24,967 nt of DNA, from positions 1 through 24,967 of IMG/VR virus record IMGVR_UViG_3300044858_001602; one strand, given 5' to 3'. Numbering within the stretch: the stretch's first letter is position 1; each line of letters starts with the position of its first letter. The position numbers and the translations under genes are program-made. The stretch comes from a virus. Of this stretch, positions 20,194-24,967 are shown piece after piece. Below the pieces are notes generated by a model. The model had not been told where the DNA came from. It was given only the letters and a program-made list of their open reading frames with translations, and did no database searches.

Positions 20194-20825
20194 ATCCAAT
20201 AATCATACCGCCTCAGAATATCGCACAGGCTGAATTTCAAAAGGCAATTCAGATACAACAGGCATTTGCACGTGATTCTGTATCATCATTGATTTATCAG
20301 GCCGGAATGCCGCCGCCCGGCACACCGGATGACAGGGGATTAGGCACATCAAAAATGCTCGGCAATATCGTCATGAGTAATCTTGAAATTGAGGCAGATA
20401 GTTACCCGGTGTCAAAGACTCGCACGGTTAATTTTCCGGCTTTAAGATTCGATGCCGTGCTTTTTAATGTTACCGGACAAAAAAACATTATCGAAACCAA
20501 TATTCAGGGGAAGCGCGGCAGCGTTTTTGAGTACATAAATCTCAGTAACTATATTGTGCAGATTCGCGGTGTATTGACAGCACCGCAGGGTGTGTACCCT
20601 GGTAAGCAGACTCAATACAACGGCGTGAATAACGTGGATAGCCTTCGCGTGGCATTGGAAGCACCGCAGGCATTGAGGGTTAATTCATGGTATCTTAATG
20701 GCTTTGATATTTTTCGCCTTGTCGTGCTGAATTATGACTTTCCTCAGAATGAAGGTCAATACAGCGTTCAGCCGTTTTTTATTGAAGCTAAAAGCGATGA
20801 AGATTTTATCGTGAATCTTAGGTAA
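20190..20825 (+). CDS. DUF6046-like tail/baseplate protein
   Basis: This 211-residue protein resembles DUF6046, a family known to me mainly from Bacteroidota phage and prophage tail loci. Matching parts are FDAVLFNVTGQKNIIETNIQGKRG.VFEYI (here near residues 90-115), NYIVQIRGVL (near 118-127), ALEAPQALRVNSWYLNGFDIFRLVVLNYDFPQNEG and a closing FFIEAKSDEDFIVNL. The family function is not established. Its place between tape measure and hub suggests a distal-tail or hub-connecting protein, comparable in position to a tail initiator. The N-terminus is Gln/Pro/Ile-rich. It is linked by ATGA to the tape measure and by a 1-nt TAATG overlap to the hub gene. Confidence 0.65.
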   Translation: MNPIIIPPQNIAQAEFQKAIQIQQAFARDSVSSLIYQAGMPPPGTPDDRGLGTSKMLGNIVMSNLEIEADSYPVSKTRTVNFPALRFDAVLFNVTGQKNIIETNIQGKRGSVFEYINLSNYIVQIRGVLTAPQGVYPGKQTQYNGVNNVDSLRVALEAPQALRVNSWYLNGFDIFRLVVLNYDFPQNEGQYSVQPFFIEAKSDEDFIVNLR

Positions 20826-22012
20826 TGTTACAACTGATAAGCGATATCACAATAACACAACAGCCTAATGAGAATTGGCCGGGAAGGTCGCGTGCCTTTA
20901 CATTGGATTTTCTTTCAGACTTCACAGCGGTATCCTCATGGCAGAATCTAAGCGATACCGGAACGCTAATTATTCCGCGCTCACTTTATTTTCAAACTGA
21001 GGACGGTGGCAAGTTTACATTCAATGGCAAGTCTGTTATCGGACAACCGGACACCGCGCCGATAATCATGAAGGGCGATAAGATTAAAGTCAGGTGCGGA
21101 TACCGGTATTACGATGATACCGTGAAAGCATACGTTCAGGAGCGAAAAACAAAGTTTGAAGGCTTTATTGCGGAGATAAACCCGGCAAGACCGTTGGAAT
21201 TATCACTCGTTGATAATATGTATGTTCTGCAGAACACATCCGCGCCTAATAAGATGTGGAAGGCATCGGAGTACACATTAGAGAAAATTGTCAAGGAGTT
21301 AATCACTCCGCTTGGATTTACCCTAAGAACGCGGGATATTATTACCAACATCGGGGATTTTCTTACGGAAAATGAAACCATCGCAGATGTGTTGAATAGG
21401 CTAAGAAAGGATTACCGTATTGAATCTTGGTTCCGCGGCAAAGAGCTTTCATGCAGTCCGATTGTGTATTGGCCGCAGGATAGAAAAGAACACATTTTTG
21501 ATTTTCAATACAATATCATTGATTACGACTTAAAGTATCAGCGAATTGATGATGAGCAAATCGGCGTGGAGGTCTATTCATATTCATACGTTGATGCCGG
21601 GACAAACAAGGACGGCACACGGAAACTCACAACAAAAAGGCATCAGCGGTTTGCAACGTATTTCAAAGGCAAGGTCAAGATATATCCATCCCGGCCAAAG
21701 GATTTCACCGGCGAGATACGCACGCTCAATCTATTCCGCACACCGGAAGCGCAATTAGAGCAAGCGGTCAAAAGGAATATTAACCGGATATTCTATCAAG
21801 GATATACGGGCACAATTACGGTATTCGCATTGCCGGACGTTAAACATGGGGACGCGGTTATCCTTAGAAACGCAGTCATTCCGGAGATGGAAGGAGAGTA
21901 CATGATTAAGGCGGTTGAAAATCAATTCGGAGTGAACGGTGGGCGGCAAGTGCTGACATTGGATATGAGAATTGACACATTAACCGATGAAGAAATTAAC
22001 GCGGGATTATGA
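20825..22012 (+). CDS. Baseplate hub protein (gp27/gpD-like)
   Basis: This 395-residue protein fits the late-control gpD/gp27 hub family. It has an N-terminal beta domain (WPGRSRAFTLDFLSDF; GTLIIPRSLYF), MKGDKIKVRCGYRYYDD and FEGFIAEINPARPLELSLVDNMYVL (near 113-138), then a helical part with TLEKIVKELITPLGFTLRTRD and NETIADVLNRLRKDYRIESWF. The C-terminal barrel has FALPDVKHGDAVILRN and EGEYMIKAVENQFGVNGG. It would form the trimeric base of the tail tube on which the spike sits. It overlaps the DUF6046-like gene by 1 nt and the spike gene by 4 nt (ATGA), consistent with strict co-expression. Confidence 0.8.
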   Translation: MLQLISDITITQQPNENWPGRSRAFTLDFLSDFTAVSSWQNLSDTGTLIIPRSLYFQTEDGGKFTFNGKSVIGQPDTAPIIMKGDKIKVRCGYRYYDDTVKAYVQERKTKFEGFIAEINPARPLELSLVDNMYVLQNTSAPNKMWKASEYTLEKIVKELITPLGFTLRTRDIITNIGDFLTENETIADVLNRLRKDYRIESWFRGKELSCSPIVYWPQDRKEHIFDFQYNIIDYDLKYQRIDDEQIGVEVYSYSYVDAGTNKDGTRKLTTKRHQRFATYFKGKVKIYPSRPKDFTGEIRTLNLFRTPEAQLEQAVKRNINRIFYQGYTGTITVFALPDVKHGDAVILRNAVIPEMEGEYMIKAVENQFGVNGGRQVLTLDMRIDTLTDEEINAGL

Positions 22013-22572
22013 CGGCACAAGCAAGGCAAATCAGAGAGGCAATACAACGCATAGCCGGCGTACCGGATAACATTCTTGTAATCTTGGATTGTACGGTAGA
22101 ATCGGTAAACATGGCCGCACGTACCTGTGATGTGAAAATCATTGACGGGGATACCGATACATTGATAGAGGGCGTTCTTCTTTCTGCCATGCCTAATGAT
22201 GGGCTGATATGCAAGCCTTCCATCGGTAGCGTGGTTCGGGTTGCCTTTAATGATAAAAAGCCGCGATTTGTCGTGCAATTTTCAGACATTGATGAGCTTC
22301 ATGTTACCATTGCCAACATGGAATTCGTCATTAATGCTCAGGGAGTTTTTCAAGGTGATGAATCTTTCGGCGGTGTGGTTAAAGCTGACAGCGTTGCATC
22401 AGGCGTGAACGGTCAATTTTCTTCCGTAATTGCGGCAATTCAGGCGGGATTTTCCGCACTTTCAGGTATTGATAGCGGTGTATCATTGGCGGCATTTAAT
22501 TCAGGCATTGCAGCATATCAGCCGCTTCAATCGGGTAATCTTCAAAATATGAAATTCAAGCATGGCAACTGA
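22009..22572 (+). CDS. Baseplate spike protein (OB-fold, gp5/gpV-like)
   Basis: This 187-residue protein has an N-terminal OB-fold pattern: VILDCTVESVNMAARTCDVK (about residues 24-43), LIEGVLLSAMPNDG and SIGSVVRVAFNDKKPRFVVQFSDI. The C-terminal half is Gly/Ser/Ala-rich (FGGVVKADSVASGVNG; GIDSGVSLAAF), as in trimeric needle or spike tips. It would sit below the hub and pierce the outer membrane. I do not see a lysozyme domain. There is no clear Cys/His iron-binding tip motif. Its end overlaps the next gene by 11 nt. Confidence 0.7.
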   Translation: MTAQARQIREAIQRIAGVPDNILVILDCTVESVNMAARTCDVKIIDGDTDTLIEGVLLSAMPNDGLICKPSIGSVVRVAFNDKKPRFVVQFSDIDELHVTIANMEFVINAQGVFQGDESFGGVVKADSVASGVNGQFSSVIAAIQAGFSALSGIDSGVSLAAFNSGIAAYQPLQSGNLQNMKFKHGN

Positions 22573-22870
22573 ACTTTTTGATATCGCAGAGCAAGACATG
22601 GATATTGTGGCCGTGGATGGAGATTTCGGTATTCAGGCAAGCAATAATCAGCATATCCGGGACATTGTTGAGGCATTTCCCGGATGGTGGAAAGAATACC
22701 CTACAATGGGATGCAGTGCTATGTTGTATGTAAGCGGCAATACCAATTCACAGCAGTTTCAGCGGATTGTTCAGGAACAATTACAGATTGATGGATTCAG
22801 TGATATTCTCATTCAGCCTTTAATTGTTGACAATCAATACACGTACAATATCACAGCAACAAGAGAGTAA
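22562..22870 (+). CDS. Baseplate wedge protein, gp25/gpW-like
   Basis: This 102-residue protein matches the gp25-like wedge family in size and pattern: VDGDFGIQASNNQHIRDIVEAFPGWWKEYPTMGCSAMLYV (residues about 18-57), with the QHI...PG..KEYP.MG core, followed by QQFQRIVQEQLQIDGF and a beta end with NQYTYNITATRE. In contractile tails gp25 nucleates sheath polymerisation at the baseplate and pairs with the J-like protein, which here is encoded 12 kb upstream. It overlaps the spike gene by 11 nt and the next gene by 1 nt (TAATG). Confidence 0.75.
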   Translation: MATELFDIAEQDMDIVAVDGDFGIQASNNQHIRDIVEAFPGWWKEYPTMGCSAMLYVSGNTNSQQFQRIVQEQLQIDGFSDILIQPLIVDNQYTYNITATRE

Positions 22871-23373
22871 TGGAGTATCAGGTAAAAGAAGGTCAAAGCA
22901 TCTATGATGTGGCCGTGGCTACATACGGCGCGGCATCTTTTGCCGTGAAGCTATTGAAAGATAACCCTTTAATTTTTCCCGATATTAATACGGTCAACGT
23001 CGGTACGGTGCAGTATGATGAATCACTTGTTATTCGTGTCATTCCGGGCGTTCAATTAGTATCCGATGCCGTACCATCAGGTGCGCGGTCAATAACCGGC
23101 CAAGAAAATCAAAGCATCTTTGACCTTGCATTGCTTACCGTCGGAACGATTGACCGAGTGGTAGAAATGGTAAGAAATGCAGACCGTAAACCATTATCAT
23201 ACCTTGCTGCCAATGGCCGCGTTTTTCCGTTTAACTTAAATTCAGTATCAGACATTAATCTCTATTTATTTTTGAAGCGATTAGGCACATCTATTGGTGG
23301 AACTATTGACCCGAATAGCAACACGACAGGAAAAGCCTACAATAACCAAGCGTACAGCAACGGATACAATTAA
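22870..23373 (+). CDS. LysM-like baseplate/tail protein
   Basis: This 167-residue protein contains two LysM-like segments: YQVKEGQSIYDVAVATYG with VKLLKDNP (residues 3-34), and ITGQENQSIFDLALLTVG with VEMVRNAD (near 75-108). Both follow the V..GQS..D.A...YG...........N pattern of tail LysM and gpX-type proteins. In phages such domains hold the hub and wedge together and may touch peptidoglycan during entry. The C-terminus is Asn/Gly/Tyr-rich (NTTGKAYNNQAYSNGYN). The gene lies between the gp25-like wedge and the fibre, with a 1-nt overlap in front and 6 nt behind. Peptidoglycan binding is family knowledge, not shown here. Confidence 0.7.
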   Translation: MEYQVKEGQSIYDVAVATYGAASFAVKLLKDNPLIFPDINTVNVGTVQYDESLVIRVIPGVQLVSDAVPSGARSITGQENQSIFDLALLTVGTIDRVVEMVRNADRKPLSYLAANGRVFPFNLNSVSDINLYLFLKRLGTSIGGTIDPNSNTTGKAYNNQAYSNGYN

Positions 23374-23379
23374 CGGCAC

Positions 23380-24480
23380 ATGGCATTAAGCAGAGCATCA
23401 TTAGCGGCATTGATAGCCGCAAATATCGCTGACAATACAAGCGAGGCTATTACCCCGGCATTGCACCGTGCCGTTGAAAATGCATTGAATGATTCATTGG
23501 TGAATTGGGTTGATGATGCCGAAGATGTATTGACCAACAGCGTTAACAAAGTGCCAAAAAGCGCGGCGGTGTATGCAGCGTTGGCGGGGGTTAATGTGGT
23601 AACCCGTGCCGCCTTTGATGCTTTGGTGGCGGGTAATTCATTGCAGACGGACAGATGGTATCTTGTTCGCGGTGCTTTTACCGATAACATCTGGACGTAT
23701 GGATGGGATGCACTTGTCTTGGCCGATAGCACGAACACAATACGAGATAAGGCATTTGGGTATCCGCGTATCGGTGCAATTCAATCATGTCCGTGGGTTA
23801 CTTTGTTGGTGAATATCGACTTCACGGCGAATGTGATATGTAATTGCGATGATGTGAATTTTAATTTGAACGGCACAATCGTCTCAGGATATACTGTCGG
23901 CGGGGTCTTAACCTTTGCGGATAATATCAACGTAAACATTGAAGCAACCGCTCTTGATGGCACAACCGCAATTGTGAAATGTACGACTAAGGGAAATTCG
24001 CCACATGAATTAGGATACGTTACTACTGAATCATACAACGGTGATTACAGCATGGGTGCATGCGTGGTTGATTTCTCTAATGATGCATTAGTCCCCACTG
24101 CGCCTGTAACAGCATATCTTCAATTATCGGCCGCTGACTTGGCCGCAGGCGGTATGTTTGACCTGCTGCCGAAATTACCCGCAGGATGGTATTGGTCTCC
24201 ATTGTCAGGCCAATATCAATATATTCATCAAACAACAGCATACACAGGATTAAGGCTGCTGATTAAATGCGAAAACGGAACGCGGCCAATCATGGAGTCA
24301 AAAAATTTTGACGGCGCAACACAATCATGGGTAGGTTCTTTCAATCTTGTTGATGACCATATTGATTCAAATCAATTCGTAACGGCTGATAAACTCGTGT
24401 GCGATGTCGATGCGGGAACAGGTGGTGATGCAACGGCAGATGTATGGGTAACAGCGCAAGCAGTTTATGGCTATTTCTAA
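23380..24480 (+). CDS. Distal tail fibre / receptor-binding protein
   Basis: This 366-residue protein has a helical N-terminus (LAALIAANIADNTSEAITPA, then HRAVENALNDSLVNWVDD) resembling the baseplate-attachment segments of Bacteroidota phage fibres. A Thr/Asn/Gly-rich beta region follows, with repeated aromatic positions (NSLQTDRWYLVRGAF; AGWYWSPLSGQYQYIHQT). The last part ends VTAQAVYGYF. This is the probable second receptor-binding protein, the other being at 11389. I see no enzymatic or chaperone motif, and no C-terminal intramolecular chaperone peptidase signature. It is the last gene of the baseplate series and is followed 3 nt later by a membrane-protein gene. Confidence 0.65.
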   Translation: MALSRASLAALIAANIADNTSEAITPALHRAVENALNDSLVNWVDDAEDVLTNSVNKVPKSAAVYAALAGVNVVTRAAFDALVAGNSLQTDRWYLVRGAFTDNIWTYGWDALVLADSTNTIRDKAFGYPRIGAIQSCPWVTLLVNIDFTANVICNCDDVNFNLNGTIVSGYTVGGVLTFADNINVNIEATALDGTTAIVKCTTKGNSPHELGYVTTESYNGDYSMGACVVDFSNDALVPTAPVTAYLQLSAADLAAGGMFDLLPKLPAGWYWSPLSGQYQYIHQTTAYTGLRLLIKCENGTRPIMESKNFDGATQSWVGSFNLVDDHIDSNQFVTADKLVCDVDAGTGGDATADVWVTAQAVYGYF

Positions 24481-24483
24481 ACC

Positions 24484-24894
24484 ATGCCCTTCCTAACCCT
24501 CACATACTGGATTCTCGTTTCTTGCCTTGTTGGCTACATTGAAGCCCATTACTGGCATTATCTCGATGCGAAATACCCAAATCCTCATGAATCGGGCGCA
24601 CTCATTAAAATCCGCGCTTTGCTTTTTCTGCCCGTGGCAATTCAAGCCGTGTACATGGGATGGCAAGGCATACCGTATGCCTTCGGATGTGCAGGGGTGT
24701 TCGTGTACTTTCACGCGGGAACGATGTACTCATGTCGGCATAAACTGAATCCGCGTATCTATGAGAAGCGATGGAAGGCCGAACCATCCGACACATCAAC
24801 GGCGGCAATTAACTTCACGTATCATCAGCGCGTTATGCTTTTGGCAGTTAGCATCGCGTTATTAATCGCATCGGCAATATGGACGTTATTGTAA
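24484..24894 (+). CDS. Four-helix membrane protein, possibly lysis-module
   Basis: This 136-residue protein has hydrophobic stretches at about 4-20 (LTLTYWILVSCLVGYIE), 43-60 (IRALLFLPVAIQAVYMGW), 63-80 (PYAFGCAGVFVYFHAG) and 115-136 (RVMLLAVSIALLIASAIWTLL). A hydrophilic loop of about 30 residues lies between the last two. It should sit in the inner membrane. A position just after the last fibre gene is common for holins and other lysis genes, but the four segments and His-rich loops are not diagnostic, so the role is open. Its end overlaps the next ORF by 16 nt. Confidence 0.6.
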   Translation: MPFLTLTYWILVSCLVGYIEAHYWHYLDAKYPNPHESGALIKIRALLFLPVAIQAVYMGWQGIPYAFGCAGVFVYFHAGTMYSCRHKLNPRIYEKRWKAEPSDTSTAAINFTYHQRVMLLAVSIALLIASAIWTLL

Positions 24895-24967
24895 CGAAAG
24901 AAATCATTGGCATCATTACCATCACGGTTATGTTGGTGGGATTAATTGTTAGGCTTAATTCACGAAT
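24879..24967 (+). CDS. Partial single-helix membrane protein at the window edge
   Basis: ATG 24879 opens MDVIVTKEIIGIITITVMLV, and the frame continues to the end of the window (29 residues seen). After a short charged start, residues 8-25 are strongly hydrophobic, suggesting one N-terminal membrane helix. It overlaps the upstream membrane gene by 16 nt and may belong to the same lysis cluster (for example a holin or spanin-like protein), but too little is visible to say. Confidence 0.5.
   Translation, partial: MDVIVTKEIIGIITITVMLVGLIVRLNSR

Overview
This window is the structural (virion) module of a tailed phage or prophage of a Bacteroidota host. Its tail is contractile and Mu-like. The host assignment rests on TAnnTTTG (-7 type) promoter boxes, the near absence of Shine-Dalgarno sequences, and protein families typical of Bacteroidota phages: a DUF6046-like tail protein, a ParB-domain protein next to the terminase, and small Cys-rich proteins. 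I see no integrase, tRNA, rRNA, CRISPR array, IS element or obvious host gene. The window alone cannot show whether this is a free phage or a prophage.

Layout. (1) 1-1218: small accessory genes, namely a two-helix membrane protein, a DUF4406 (nucleoside deoxyribosyltransferase-like) protein, a Cys-rich protein and a putative HTH protein. (2) 1237-3104: a ParB-domain protein, a TET-associated-type (TAGT) glycosyltransferase and a RadC/JAB protein. From about 1640 to 3090 this stretch is much more AT-rich than its surroundings, so it looks like imported cargo, possibly for DNA modification. (3) 3094-4925: small and large terminase. (4) 5037-5344: a reverse-strand island. (5) 5474-9847: head-tail adaptor, portal (DUF935 type), Mu gpF-like minor head protein, an unknown, gpG-like tail-completion protein and a gp37-like connector. 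(6) 9849-12234: baseplate J-like protein, a second baseplate protein and a fibre. (7) 12231-12491 (-): a ribbon-helix-helix-like regulator, opposite a perfect inverted repeat that overlaps the start of the next operon. (8) 12599-15733: ClpP-type protease/scaffold, major capsid protein, a signal-peptide protein and two small basic proteins. (9) 15739-17695: sheath and tube, closed by a strong terminator. (10) 17814-18038: a one-gene moron with its own promoter and terminator. (11) 18159-24480: tail assembly chaperone with a -1 frameshift, tape measure, DUF6046-like protein, hub, spike, gp25-like wedge, LysM-like protein and fibre. (12) 24484-end: membrane proteins, possibly the start of a lysis module.

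The genes are tightly packed, with many ATGA or TAATG junctions. Terminase packages DNA through the portal into a prohead made by the protease/scaffold and capsid protein. The adaptor and completion proteins join head to tail. The frameshifted chaperone loads the tape measure, around which tube and sheath polymerise. The hub, spike, wedge, J-like protein and fibres form the baseplate.

The most interesting observations are: a recurring TAnnTTTG-N4-start-codon arrangement that predicts leaderless mRNAs; a Gly/Tyr-rich extension read in frame after the capsid gene's TGA; a clear programmed frameshift on an A10 run; carbohydrate-binding-like modules inserted inside an adaptor and a baseplate protein; a repressor/operator candidate in front of the capsid operon; and the AT-rich glycosyltransferase cargo.
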